A stretch of 64,000 bases of DNA from assembly GCA_947683425.1 (NCBI GenBank), contig CANTUQ010000021.1, forward strand, positions 310,001 through 374,000. Direction: 5' to 3'. The notes beneath the pieces are model-generated. The model was not told the DNA's origin. It did not search any database and saw only the letters and a list, made by a program, of their open reading frames with translations. Position numbers and translations under genes: made by a program. The stretch is from Excoecaria cochinchinensis. Lineage: Eukaryota; Streptophyta; Magnoliopsida; Malpighiales; Euphorbiaceae. Positions 45,352-58,069 of this stretch are shown piece by piece (the stretch's first letter is position 1; every line of letters begins with the position of its first letter).

Positions 45352-45712
45352 AGTCCCGACGCTGTCGCGATCGCGACAACTGTCGCGAGCGCGACAGAGA
45401 GCGGTGTTGGGAGCTTCGCCGTCGTGAGCACGCGACATCTGTCGCGAGCCTGCGACAGCCGAAGTGTTGTGTACTCTCTGTCGCGACCGCGACGACTGTC
45501 GCGATCGCGACAGAGCGTTTCGTTGGCCAAGTGCTATCGCGAGCACACGATCTGTCGCGAGCCCGCGACAGCACCAATTGTCCTCTGTCGCGATCGCGAC
45601 AACCGTCGCGAGCGCGATAGAGCCTGGCCCTTCCGTCCTCCTCGCGGTCGCGAAATCCGTCGCGCGCGTGCAGTGAAGAGACTTTGGTCTTTGTCGCGAG
45701 CGCGACAGTCCC
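45352..45712 (+). repeat. Palindrome array, CTGTCGCGA/TCGCGACAG type
   Basis: About ten inverted repeats built on CTGTCGCGATCGCGACAG, with centres ATCG, AGCG or ACCG. The overlapping open frames on both strands (rich in Arg-Asp) are products of the palindrome and not genes. Confidence 0.9.
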
Positions 45713-45893
45713 CTGTTTGCTGAATGAGTTTTCTTTCATTCCTTGTGGCTTGAACTTCAGTTTTCTTTAGCAGTTATGAGATTTATGCTTGGTATTCTAT
45801 AAATAATATGCTAGTGTAACTATGGTATGATTATGTTCATTTGATGATGATGATTTTGGAAGCTATGAAATGGATGGATTGGCTTATGTATGA

Positions 45894-46166
45894 CCTGCTA
45901 GAGTCTAGTAAGTGGATAGTTAGGCATGCCTAATAGAGTCTTTGCTGCAGCTTCTGTTTTCTGTTTGGACCTCGATCAGGTCCTCGAATGGTTCCTCGCG
46001 AACCCTTATCCGAAAGGATCTTGTTTAAGATCCCCTTTGTAATGTTTTGTAAAAGTTAAATGAAAATTTATTTTATCGGTTCGTACCCGTAAAGTACTTT
46101 CCGTATCGGCTCGTACCCGTAAAGTACTGTCCGTATACTCGTTATCCACTCCCTCGGGTCAGCAGG
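45894..46166 (+). other. Multi-branched fold
   Basis: CCTGCT/AGCAGG (45894-45899, 46161-46166) and AGTGGATA/TATCCACT (45911-45918, 46143-46150) close the fold. Inside are TTAGGCATGCCTAA, GCTGCAGC, GGACC-TCGATCA-GGTCC, GGTTC-CTCGC-GAACC and GGATCTTG-TTT-AAGATCC. Confidence 0.65.
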
Positions 46167-46849
46167 TGTTTTGTATGAATTGTTATGGGAAACATATGTT
46201 ACCCTTATGGATTCAATGGTGAAAATGTAATCTATTATGAGAATATGATTATTGTTATGAATCTTTTGATGAATGGCTTTATGTATGTGAGCATGAGTTT
46301 ATTATTATTGTCATGCCATGATTCGTTTGTAAATGAAGTACGCATGTGAACTGCCTTGACGACCGTTGTGAATGGTTGTCCTTATGCTATGTGTTTGTTT
46401 CCCCACTAAGCGTTTATCGCTTAGCACGGTGTGTTTACCCGTGCAGGTGCAGAAGGAATTTTGTCTTGGGAGAGTCGCCGCCATCGAAGCCAACACAGCA
46501 GGGTCTTAGTGTAGGGCTTATTTTTGTAGCTTTATGATTCTTTTTGTATAGAACTCTCTTATGTTATTGTAATAGCTTCCGCCTTTGTATATGTAATTTT
46601 GGGATTTGTAATTATCTTTTATATCTCTCAGTTGATCAGAACAGTAATGTAATGCTTCTATTATATTAATGCATGATCAGCTTTTATGAATGGTCTTGTA
46701 AAGTTTTAAATTACCTTGTATTAGTTATGTATGTTTATGGATGAGTGTATGTGTATTATGTATCTGTGTGGTGGCACCTTTACTCCTACGGCATCTCACT
46801 CCTTATCGGATGGGATCGCCTGAGTATGGGTAAGGGGTGTTTCAGTTAG

Positions 46850-47310
46850 CACGATGGTGACACTACCATTCTACGGAAGGTTAGCACGACCACGGCACTA
46901 CCACTTCAGAAGGGTTAGCACGATGATGGCACTACCACTCCATGGAGGGTTAGCACGATCACGGCACTGCTGCTCCAAATCTCAGAAGGGTTAGTACAAT
47001 GATGGCACTACCATTCTATGGAAGGTTAGTACGACCATGGCACTACCGCTTCATATCTCAGAAGGGTTAGCATGATGGCGGCACTACCATTCTTCGAAAG
47101 ATTAGCACGACCACGGCACTACCGCTTCACATCTCAGAAGGGTTAGCACGATGGCGGCACTACCATTCTACGGAAGGTTAGCACGACCACGACACTACCG
47201 CTTCACATCTTCAGAAGGGTTAGCACGATGACAACACTACCACTCCACTGAGGTTTAGTACAATCACGGCACTACCGCTTCAACAAAGGATAGCACGCCG
47301 ACAACATGGC
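46850..47310 (+). repeat. Ogre 3' minisatellite, right part
   Basis: About a dozen units of about 38-40 bp in the alternating form described for 44030. Higher-order dimers of about 78 bp are visible. It ends about 115 bp before the polypurine tract. Confidence 0.9.
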
Positions 47311-47426
47311 GACAACCACCCCAATAGCATCACCCTGTTCGAAAAGGTAGCTGCCTCAGGTAAGTGTCTATTTCCTTCTTTTCTCTGAGTTTTGGCTCAC
47401 CTAGGCACCCATGCACTAGTTTCCCC

Positions 47427-47441
47427 AAAATTGGGGGCAAC
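47427..47441 (+). other. Polypurine tract of the Ogre element
   Basis: AAAATTGGGGGCAAC lies directly before the 3' LTR start at 47442. The minus-strand Ogre has the same tract at 59147-59165. Confidence 0.85.
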
Positions 47442-48638
47442 TGTATACACCGGGTCCCGAGACAGCCTAGATCAGAATTATCCAATAATGATTAGACGCC
47501 CGTTCACAGGCAAAAAAGTTTGGAAGTAATGATTTCCTTGTGAAATTTATTTTTTAGAGATAAAAAATAAAATAATTTTAAAAAGAAAAATAAAAATAAA
47601 AATTAAAAAGGGAGTTTGGAAATTATAGTGTTTTAGTCAAAATTATTAATTAAAAAAAAATTCGGCGTTTTCGGCAGCCCGCGTGCGAGGGTTGGTAGCC
47701 TTTGCGCATGGTAGGGCTAGCATGCTATGCATAGCGCGTGCAGGGAGCGTCGTTCTGTGCTACTACGCGCGCCCGATGCCTGTCGCTCGCCTCCGAAGGG
47801 TGTCGGTCGCCCCTGGTCTGCCGAAATCGCGTTTTTCGCCCATTTTTCAGTTTTTTCTTTATTTTTTTTGACTTTTTACCTTTTTACGGGATTTTTAATG
47901 ATAATATCCTTTTTTTTAACCCAAATTAAGGGAATTGTAATAAAAAAAATCAATTTTCTTCCTTAATTAAGGATTTTTTTCCATTTTTATTCTTTTAAAT
48001 AAACAAATTTAGAAAGAAAATGAGGATTTTTCTTTTGAGGGATTTTTTTCTTCTCTCTTCTTGAGTTTTTGCAATTTTTTTTCTTCTTCTTACTTCAATA
48101 AAATTTCTTCTAAACATTTTAGATTGAATTTTATTGAAAAATAATTGATTTTGAGACAGGCAAAATAATTCTTTGTTCTTAAAAATCCAATTTTCTCACG
48201 TATTATTTTTTTAATCTTTTTCTCTTCAATTGATTTCTTACAAAAACTTACATTGATTTTTTGGATAAAAAATTGATTTTGAGACAAAAAGAATAATTTT
48301 TTGTTCTTGAAATCCAATTTTTATTTGATTTCGTAAAAATAAGATTTTAACAATTTTTTAGAGAAAAGTTTTTAGATTATTTTTTTTATCAATTATTTTG
48401 TGAATCAAAGCAACGAAAATCAATCATTTTCACCTATTCTACCAAATCCGAAATCTGAGGGTAAATATTCTAGACTCGATTTCTCTTTTTTTTTTTTTTT
48501 TATTTATTTTTTATTCATATTTAATTAGTCATCATGTAGAGTTTTTGATATATTATTTATTTGTTTATTTTATGTAATCTTAGATATAGATTTAACATCT
48601 TTTTACTTTTTAATTATTCTTTTACTTTTACTTGATTG

Positions 48639-48697
<59 letters not shown>

Positions 48698-48741
48698 GTC
48701 ATCATTTTTATCATTGTTATTATTATTGTTGTTATTTTTAG

Positions 48742-48823
<82 letters not shown>

Positions 48824-48880
48824 TCATGTTTTTATGTATTAATCCATTAATATGTTAATCTATTTGTTTTAATATGTCAT
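47442..48880 (+). repeat. 3' LTR of the first Ogre, truncated
   Basis: It starts TGTATACACCGGGTCCCGAG and follows 33918-35130 closely, including (ATT)n tracts. At 48881 a new LTR start appears instead of the expected continuation. Confidence 0.85.
48639..48822. repeat. Two (ATT)n tracts split by a short mixed segment
   Basis: 48639-48696 and about 48748-48822, at the position of the single tract in the 5' LTR. Confidence 0.95.
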
Positions 48881-50942
48881 TATAGGCACCGGATCCTGAG
48901 GCAGTCCAAATCAGAGTTACCCTACTGGAATGGTCCGTCGCTTAATCTATTATTATTACGCCTGTCTCTTGACACTCGCCTCTCATGGAGTGGTCCGTCG
49001 CTTAAAAGACCAAGAGTGCCCCCGTGATCGAAGCTCGTCGGTCGTTGATCTGCTAGAAGATTGAACGGGATTTTACATATTTTTCAATGATATAAAATAT
49101 ATTTCCAAGATTTTCATATCTTTTCAAATATAATTCAAAGATTTTCCAATATTTTCCAAATCTTTTCAAATATATTTCCTATATTTCCTATCTCTTCCAA
49201 ATCTCTTCAAATATTTTCAAATCTCTGATTTGATTTTGAGAATATTCTGCAAATCATTCGGATTTAATTCTTATTTCAGAAATCTTTTTTAAATTTAAAT
49301 TCCAAATTTGAATTTATTGAAATTATTTTTCTTAACCTATAAATTGGGGATTGAAGCTCATTATTCAAGGTTAGCAATTTTTAGGAAATAGAGAGTCTTA
49401 CCATAAAAAGTTCTTGCCTTTATTAATATCAAATTTTTATCAAATATTCTTCAAATCAAGGCAAATCTAAGGGAACGAGATTAATTCATTTCTATCCGAT
49501 CTAGCCATTTTTAGCATTCATAATTGCTACCAAAACATCAAGAAGGAAAAATATAATTTTCTTTTCTTGATTTGTTTTCAAAAGTACAATTTTGTAGTAA
49601 AAAATCTCCTGAAATTACACATCACAGATCAATCCTTGTAGAATTCAAGAGACAGAAATCACGCGACATTCACCTTTGAAGGTAATATTCTGAGGGTAAA
49701 TATTTTGGATCATCCTCTTCTGCATTTAATCCTTTCATATTGATTTTACACATAAAATTCCATTTTATTCAAATTAAAATAAGTTTTTTAGTTATTTTTC
49801 CTTATTTTTTCGAATTTGGGATGACCGACGGGCCGAGGCTCCACCGACAGCTGTCGTTCAATTGAGCGATGGGTCATCGAGGAGTTTCGACTCCACCCGT
49901 CGGTCGGCCCAGGGACGGTCGTCGCTCGCACGCCATCTGCTGTCCCTAGGCCTTTCTTTTTCATTTTCTTCTTTCTTTCTTTTATCCTTTTATTCTTATT
50001 TTTTTCTTATTTTCCATGATTGATTTTTCATAGATTCTTTATCATTATTTACTTTTCATGTCTATTTTATTGTTGATTATTGCACTTACATGATTTTTTT
50101 TTTGTGAGCTTTGTTGTTTCTTTACTGGCTTTGGGGTATTAAAAATGGAAGACACCGTGATGAGCTAAGAACATTATTCAAGTTTATTCGTTTACCCCAC
50201 TCCCTTTTATTTCAATTTCCATTTATTGTAAATATTATTTTATTCTTCTAACATGAAAATGGCTAAATATTTATATTAATTAAGTTGGAGTTTTGTTAAT
50301 AAAATGGGACCAATGTCCTAATTTTTATCAAAATAAATTATCACTTCAAAATTATTCTTTTGTGAATATGCATGCGAGGACCAATGTCCTCATCCCTAAT
50401 AAATGTCCCGTCTTTTGTATGATTACATGTCATTTACAATGGGGGTTGTATTCCGCCCCTAGTTTTGTTGTAATTTATTGGATTTTCGTTTATCTTATTT
50501 TAATCTTGCTTCTATTTGCCGCTTTCGTTTATCTCTTTTACTACGTGAATGTCTATGCTTTAATTAATGCATTAAATTGTATGAGAAAAGGAATGAAATA
50601 TTAAATTCAAAACCCAATTATAATTTAACCAAGGTATGAATAAATGAGAATTCCCGAATCATCTCTAGTTTTAGGCTCAACGAGGTTAGAGGACTATCTC
50701 AATGTTCTATTGGAAGGAGGTATCCAAAATATCTCTGATTGCCCAAAATAAACACACATGCGCCGTCTTAGTCTCAGTGAGGCTAGATGACCTTTCCCAA
50801 TGTTTTATTGGGTGGCGACTCCAAAATTCCTCCTTGTTGCCCAAAATAGATGGCCTTGTAAATCTCTTACAAGTTCCATGAACCTCTCTTGAACACCCTA
50901 AAAGCGAGTTTTCGGGGCCCCTGGGGTTCGGTGCGCATCATA
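48881..50942 (+). repeat. 5' LTR of the second Ogre
   Basis: About 2.06 kb. The second half (50300-50942) matches the end of the first Ogre's 5' LTR, including the intact 'accaaggtatgaataaatg' site. The terminal CA has become TA (50941-50942) and the initial TG has become TA. Confidence 0.8.
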
Positions 50943-50943
50943 A

Positions 50944-50961
50944 TGGTGACTACACTGGGGA
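50944..50961 (+). other. Ogre-type primer binding site
   Basis: TGGTGACTACACTGGGGA lies 1 nt after the LTR end. Confidence 0.65.
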
Positions 50962-51670
50962 CTACTGGAGACTTGGCTTCGAAAGTACCTTGGTTAAAAC
51001 ATATAATTGAGTTTTAATTTAAAAAATTCATTCCTTTTGGAAATTGCATTGCATATCACTAGAGCCTTAGATCTACGCTAGTTTGCACCCTTTATTAGCC
51101 CCGGTGCGTTCCCCAAGCACGACCCTATATTCGCTCAATGTAGGGAAGTGTCAAGGATAATCACCAGCCCGAGCCTCATACCATTTGGTATATTAAATGG
51201 AGACCTGATCGGTCATTATGCTCGTGATGAGCTAGACCCGTTGGCAGGGACCATGCTTAGGTAGACCTAAAGTATCATCACCCTGGCCAAAGCTTATGTA
51301 ATGGAAATAGATACTTCCCCTAGGTGGTATGAACCGTAATGCCTTACTTGATGTATGGATCATTATGTATTGGACAAACCCAAATAGATTGGTTAGTCAC
51401 CTAATTAAAGGCTTTCATGCCCTGATAGGTCCATGTCGATTTATTCAGACTGCTTAAATACATAATGATCAAAACCCATACGTATGCACATTAGTTAAGA
51501 GAGGTTATGCTGTCGGTTTTCCACCATGCACCATACGCGTCCATTGGGTTCCTTATTAACCCGTGGACTAAGCCCACATAGGAAAGAGACTATGACCTCG
51601 TGTGCAGGAGTGATAAGGTTGGAGGGATATATGTGCTTGCATGTGATTATGGATACTGCATAGCACGATC

Positions 51671-53249
51671 ATGCATCTTATAGCATTCATGTATCATCCT
51701 AACCTGATATGTTTTGCAGCCATTATAGATCTACCCAGGTGGTCAAGAGGTCCCCAAGGGCGGCTACGCAGAAACCCGTTCTTTGAATTACCGGAAAGGA
51801 TAGAGTACCCGGACACAATCTCAGAAAGCAATCGTGCTACCTCCTCTCAATTTTCTTTGCATAATGAAATGGCTAACTCACCAAGGGGAACAGAAACCAC
51901 CAGGGCTATAATAGCCGAGAAGGTGGGTAGACGGTTTGAGGAGTTTGAAAACCGAGTGATGGCCATGATGGCAATAATGGCCCAGCCTGCCGCACCACAT
52001 AACCTAGCTCCTCCTCGTATGAGATAGAATGAGCAGTAGGAGGTCAGAGAGGACCCACAAGAAGAGGTTCACCCACCACCAGTGGACTTAAGGGCAAATA
52101 TATTCACAGGATAGAGAAGAGGGCCTGCCGGTAGGATGGATGAGGCTTGGAAAGATGATGAATATGAGGAATCGGCATTAGTGAGGGGAAAGGTGCCTCA
52201 GACTGAAGAGGCCATCTGGAAGAAGATAGAGGAGAAATTTGAGGCAATGTCGAGAATGTTGACTAGAGGTCGAGGGATGAACCCCGAAGATGAAGAGTTG
52301 GAAGGAGAGGATTTGATACCTATGAACTTCAAAATGCCGGAAGTCCAAAAGTTTGATGGCACTTTTGATCCTACCGCCCACATAAAGCAGTACTCATTAG
52401 TAATGAAGGGTACTACTTGACGAAGAGGCAGAAGATAGAATACTTTTATTTGAGCCCGGCAGTGGATTTATACCATGGTTTAGATCGGAGGACTAAGGAA
52501 GATTGGTATCTGTTAACAGAAGAGTTCCTCAGGCAATATGACTGCAACACGAGGATAGAGATGACCTTGAAAGACTTGGAATTACTACAACAAAAGTCCG
52601 ATGAGTCATTTTATGAGTATCTGATCCGATGGAGAAACCGGGTGATAGAGATGAAGAGAATGCCAGATACTCAGGATCAGATCTGGCTTTTCATCAAGAA
52701 TGCTAGCTCATATCTGAAGGATGGGTTGAATATGAAAGGTCTGAAGGATTGGGAATCGCTAAAGGATATTGCCATCGATGCTGAGGGAGAATACCTCGCA
52801 AGAAGAGGAAGCAATGAGGGTTATGCCAAGAAGGGCAGTAGCAGTCAGGGGGCGAGTAGGCACACAAGCTCCAGTAGCGGCGCAAGAAAGACGGCTGAGG
52901 TTTCAGCCACAAATACTGCTCCAAGGCATTTCTCTAATCTGGGGAGGTCTCTCTCATGGGTGTTAGGAGGTTAATGAAGGAGGGAAAACTACAGCCTCTA
53001 CCATCCCGACTAGCCAGGACACAAGGGCAACCAGGGCACAAGGACGATGAGTACTGCACATATCACCAGCACATCGGGCATCTGACTGATGATTGCAAGG
53101 CACTAAGACATGCAATCCAGGATCTGATCGACTCCATGCAAATCACAGATCCAGAGAAAAGAGGGAAGCAGAAGAAGCCCGGGTATAATAATGTGCCCCC
53201 ACCAGTGTTCATGATCGGGTCTAGTTTTCCCGAGTGGTTTGTGTTATAA
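51671..53249 (+). pseudogene. gag: Ogre 5' ORF and gag
   Basis: Three broken frames. 51671-52027 has FEEFENRVMAMMAIM (coiled coil). 52136-52420 has the pre-capsid MPEVQKFDGTFDPTAHIKQY. 52417-52974 has the capsid core with LYHGLDRRTKEDWYLLTEEF, YLIRWRNRV and Ser-rich linker. 52956-53249 contains a zinc finger CTYHQHIGHLTDDC (C-X3-H-X4-H-X4-C arrangement typical of Ogre). Stops at 52027, 52420 and 52974 show it is inactive. Gag forms the virus-like particle. Confidence 0.82.
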
Positions 53250-54352
53250 GATCTATATGGCATTGATGCCAACGTTGCTATCACGGCCTTCATGAGGCAA
53301 GTGAAAAAGGGAGTCCCATGGCAACAATCGATTACTGGTCCACTGATGAAAGTGGAGATGAATATCAAAATTCGAAAGTTGAAAGATTTCCCGACCCGTG
53401 GGGTTCGGATGAGGAAGAGGAGAAAAAAGGGGAGAAGAAGGTCAGAGCCATGACCGAAAGTGGAAGGGTAGTTTCGAAAGTTGATAGGCCATAAGGTCCC
53501 ATGGTAAGTCAAAAAGAAAAAGAGCCGGATGAGGATCTAATAATAAAGCAGCTGAAGAAGACGCCGACTCAAATTTCTATCTGGGATTTGTTAAGATAGT
53601 CTCCCTTGCATAGGCAGAAGTGGAGGCTTTATGCGAGACCACAGTGGCCATAACCATCTCGCCTACGGTGTTCTAGATGTAGTTAAGGGGGGCGATGGAG
53701 AAAATGTAGTATTTTCAAGTGCTGATCTTTCGGCAGAAGGCCGCAATCATAATCGCCCCCTATACATAAGGGCTCAGATTAATCAGAAACACATAGCATG
53801 TGTCACGGTTAACGATGGTTTATCGATCAATGTATGCCCATTAGTGGCGATGGCAGCTTTCGGAGTAACAGAAGGTATGTTGACTAAGTTTGATTTGACG
53901 ATCATGACTTATGACAATTCTCGGAGGTAGGCATCAGGGACATTTAAAATGGTAGTTAAGACCGGGCCATTTGAAACTAAGGTGGAATTTGTAGTCCTAC
54001 CCATTCCTGCCAATTTCTCAGCCCTCTTAGGCAGGCCCTGGTTCCATAAGCTGGGAGGGGTGCCCTCCACCAAATGGTCAAGATTCCCCATCAGGGACAG
54101 GTGGTGATGATAAGAGCCACGAGGGAGAATCAGGTCTCAGTGCAAGAAATTGCAAGATAGCCCTTCAGCAGGTTTCATGTCTCCATGATAGAGGGGGAAG
54201 AACACATTAAAGCAAGCCATCAAGTAGTAAACATGATGAAGAAGATGTCTTTCCTCCCTGGTGCGCGTTTGGGTAAAAACTCATAGGGGCTACCGTCAGC
54301 CATCGCTACCAGAGGCAAGAAGGATAGGAGGGGCCTAGGATATAAAGGAGCT
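53250..54352 (+). pseudogene. pol: Ogre protease region
   Basis: 53631-53930 carries VTVNDGLSINVCPLVAM, where Ogre proteases normally have a D-G/S active-site motif followed by NVCPL. 'YDNSRR', a stop at 53928-53930, and LLGRPWFHKLGGVPS (54030-54075) follow. The latter is the conserved C-terminal protease motif of the Tat lineage. Stops follow at about 54106 and 54160. Ogre elements are known for an intron between protease and RT; no clear splice pair was identified here. Confidence 0.78.
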
Positions 54353-55815
54353 GTGAAGAAGGGCACGAAGTCAGTAGACGAGATCCCCCATATCAATGCG
54401 AGTTTTATTCCAGCAGCTTCAGCATGTGCCTACTCGGGGGAAGTAGAACTGCAGTGGGTCGGTGGAAGAATTTTGCCGGGTTTCGAGGTCTTCAATGATG
54501 TTTTTGATTGGGACATTGGATTGATCAAGCTAGCAAAGGGTTTTTGGGATGAGGAGATCATGACCAAGGAGACAATTTGGGATCGCGAAGCACCCAAGGA
54601 GATCATTACTGAGAAATTGATGACTGCCCAAGTGAAAGGGAAAGTGAGGATGGAATATGAAGCTGCAGAGAGGCAGAGTGAAGTCACGCAGGGGGTTGCT
54701 ATAGTGCATCCAAAATGTCAGTTTGATTCAGAGTCATTGACTACAACATCTACATCGGCAGAACAAGAAGAAGAAGATAGTTTAGATTTTCTTTTTGTAC
54801 CTGAACTTTTCAATAATGTTGATGATATTTCCAGTTCTGTTAATAATATGAAAAATTTTGCTTACTTGTGTGATGTTTCAGATGATTTCATTATGCATAA
54901 TCATGATCATGATTCATTTATATTTGACATTGATTCAACTGATGCTACTCCATTTAATCTCGAAACTTCGAAAAACCCAAAAGAAATCTTAATAGCATCT
55001 AACGTAACTCCTGAAGAGAGAGAAAATTTTGAGAGAATTTTAAGAAAACATGAAAAAGTCTTTGCCTGGACCTATGAAGATATGCCAGGAGTAGATCACG
55101 AAATCGCGAAACACGCCATCCCAACATACCCAGACCATAAGCTAGTCCAGCAAAAGCTTAGGAGGCTCAGGCCGAAATGGACAGGGAAAGTGAAAGAGGA
55201 AATTCACAAATAGATTGAGGCCAAGTTCTTGATTGAAGTATAGTATCCAACCTGGTTGGTCAATGTCGTCCTAGTAGCCAAGAAGAATGGAAAGGTACGC
55301 ATATGTGTGGACTATCGAGATCTGAACAAAGCTTATTCGAAAGATGACTTTTCGCTACCTCACATCGACATGTTAGTAGGCAGCCCAGCTGCTTGCATAG
55401 TGTATAGTTTCATGGATGGTTACGCAGGCTATAATCAGATTCTTAACAAGATAGTTGATCAAATCAAGAAAACCTTCATCACTGAGTGGGGGACATTTGC
55501 TTATAGGGTGATGCCATTCAGTTTGAAGAATGCAAGCGCAACTTATCAAAGAAGGGCAACAAGGATCCTAGATGACTTGATTCACAAAGAGGTAGAAGTG
55601 TACGTGGATGACATGATGATCAACTCAGACACTAGGGAAGGTCACTTTGAAGCCTTAGAGAAGTTCTTCTAGAGGATTAGTAAGTATAACCTACGATTAA
55701 ACCCCAATAAATGCATCTTTGGTGTCACTTCAGGGAAACTGTTAGGACATGTAGTCAACCAGAGAGGGATTGAGATCGACCCGGATAAGGTCAAGGCCAT
55801 CAGAGAGATGCCAGT
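54353..55815 (+). pseudogene. pol: Ogre reverse transcriptase (interrupted)
   Basis: A long acidic pre-RT segment (54353-55000) precedes NPKEILIASNVTPEERENF and KVFAWTYEDMPG, then RT proper: LVAKKNGKVRICVDYRDLNK, FMDGYAGYNQI, the active site VYVDDMMINS (55600-55630) and GHVVNQRGIEIDPDKVKAI. In-frame stops occur at 55211, about 55241 and about 55670. It is cut at 55815 within the thumb region by the minus-strand Ogre LTR, so RNase H and integrase are absent. Confidence 0.88.
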
Positions 55816-57093
55816 TGTGACGCACACCGAACCTAGCAAAGGCCCTCTTTCAACCCGCTTGTAGGGCTTGAGGGATTAGTTCGCGTGCCATGAGACATCT
55901 TTGATGCCTCCTTCCCAATAGAACGTTGGGAAGGATCATCTAGTCTCACGACGCCTTTAGGCACCTTTGAGGTATTTTGGAGTCGCCACCCAATTAGAAA
56001 GAAATTGGAAAAGGTCTCTAACCCCTATTGGTCTAGACCAGAGATTGGTCTACGGAAATTCACTTTTATTTATGTTTTGGTTAATTATAAATGGGTCTTT
56101 AACTTCTTAAAATTCTACCTCTTAACTCACACGATTAATGCATTTAAATAAAGCGCACTACAAGCACTCAAAAGCAATAAAGGAAAGCAATAAATAAAGC
56201 AATAAAGGAAACCAGTAAACACACCAAGCACACAATTACAAGGAAAATTGGGGCGAAATACAACCCCAATAAAGAAGATTAAAAATGTAAATTGCGACGG
56301 GATACAATCCCAAATGGGAATTAAATAATGTTGCCCCAACATTAATTACAAGGGCCCAAAAGAAGATACATGAATATAAATTTCAAACAAACAAATAAAG
56401 TCAAACATAAGAAAAACATACATAAATCGGGACATTTGTTTTGTTTAGGAATATTGGTTCCTTCGCTCTCATTTAAAGATTGATCAAAAAGTTATTCAAT
56501 TATTGGCTTTGAAAAATCGGGATGAGTGATCGCATTTTGGAAAACTTAACTCTTCATTTTATTCGTGACATTTTATTTTAATTGGCTAAAATGAGGGACA
56601 TTGGTCCCAATTTTATTAACAAAAATCCCAATTTACTTATAAAATATTTCTGGTGACTTTTTATCTTACCCGTGCATAAAATAAAAACATGTTATTTGCA
56701 ATCAAACATAAACATAAGAAAGAGCGTAGAAAGATCTCACCCAACCAATGTGCTCTCTTACGCGTTGTGACCCCTTCTCGTGGTCACAGAGGCTCTCAAG
56801 TGATGCAAATTATAATTAAATCCCCAAACAAAAAATAACATCAAAAATATTAGTAATAATTCTAAAAATTGATCAAATAAAGACTAAATAAATATAGAAC
56901 ATGTTAATTTAATACACAAATATTTACATGCAAATGAATTTAAAATAAGTCATGCTAAAAAAATAAGAGCAATGACAAAACAACAATGGCAACAATAAAA
57001 ATTGCGATGATAATAACAATAAATAAACAGGGCGTAATAGCAACGATCAAATAATAATAATACAAAATAAATAAACATAAAATGATGATGATG

Positions 57094-57173
<80 letters not shown>

Positions 57174-57455
57174 CACAACAATAACAATAAAATCACAATG
57201 ATAATAATAATAATACTAATAATAATAATGATATAAAATAAATAAACATAAAATAATAATAAGTAAATAAAATGATAATAACAATAATAATAGTAACAAT
57301 AATAATAAAAACACAAAATAATCATAATAATAACATAAACACAACAACAACAACAACAATAATAATAATAATAATAATAAAAATATAGTAAAATGAACAT
57401 GAACTAAATAATACTAACAATAATAATAACATAAAATAATAATAATAATAATAAC

Positions 57456-57489
<34 letters not shown>

Positions 57490-57564
57490 TAAAATAGTAT
57501 TAATTAATAATAATAATAATAATAATAAAATTAAAATAATAATCATCACAATAACAATAACACA

Positions 57565-57637
<73 letters not shown>

Positions 57638-57774
57638 TAAAATAAATAAAAAAGGGAACTCACCGGAGGTGCTGTTGGCGACACCGCCGCCGCCGGAAGG
57701 CAGATCGGGATGCCAGGGATCCTCCGCCGCCGGTCACGCGCCGGAAGGACGCTGGAGTTGGTTGAAAAATGATG

Positions 57775-57830
<56 letters not shown>

Positions 57831-58032
57831 CACAACAATAACAATAACACCACAATGATAATAATGATAATAATAATAATAGTAATAATAATAACGATAT
57901 AAAATAAATAAACATAAAATAATAATAAGTAAATAAAATGATAATAACAATAATAATAGTAACAATAATAATAAAAACGCAAAATAATCATAATGATAAC
58001 ATAAACACAACAACAACAATAACAACAACAAC

Positions 58033-58069
<37 letters not shown>

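Larger units (their letters stand above)
44220..46844 (+). mobile_element. Solo Tekay LTR (2625 bp, TSD GTTAG)
   Basis: It runs from TGTCACACCCCGTTTGCCCC to GGGTGTTTCA. GTTAG flanks both sides (44215-44219, 46845-46849). The start resembles the complete element's LTR, but the palindrome array is the CTGTCGCGA type (45352-45712). Fold at 45894-46166, twin hairpin at 46405-46443. Confidence 0.93.
33918..48880 (+). mobile_element. Ogre/Tat-type retrotransposon with nested solo LTRs
   Basis: The 5' LTR (33918-38769) is followed by a TGGCCACTCCGCTGGGGA primer site, degenerate gag, protease/RT and integrase, then a long 3' untranslated region with minisatellite, a polypurine tract (47427-47441) and a 3' LTR start at 47442. 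That 3' LTR is interrupted at 48880/48881 by another Ogre. Long LTRs, this primer-site type and the 3' satellite fit the Tat/Ogre lineage. Two Tekay solo LTRs sit inside (35795-38262, 44220-46844). Confidence 0.88.
48881..55815 (+). mobile_element. Second Ogre-type element, 3'-truncated
   Basis: LTR 48881-50942 (starting TATAGGCACCGGATCCTGAG, a variant of the Ogre start), primer site 50944-50961, 5' ORF, gag, protease and RT up to 55815, where a minus-strand Ogre LTR breaks it. The abrupt change inside the previous LTR after GTCAT (48876-48880) indicates insertion into it. The other junction is not in the window. Confidence 0.8.

Noticed and set aside
45051..45739. Overlapping 120-163 residue open frames on both strands, rich in Arg and Asp
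   Set aside because: They are forced by the TCGCGATCGCGACA palindromes, which read open on both strands. There is no codon bias or homologous protein pattern.
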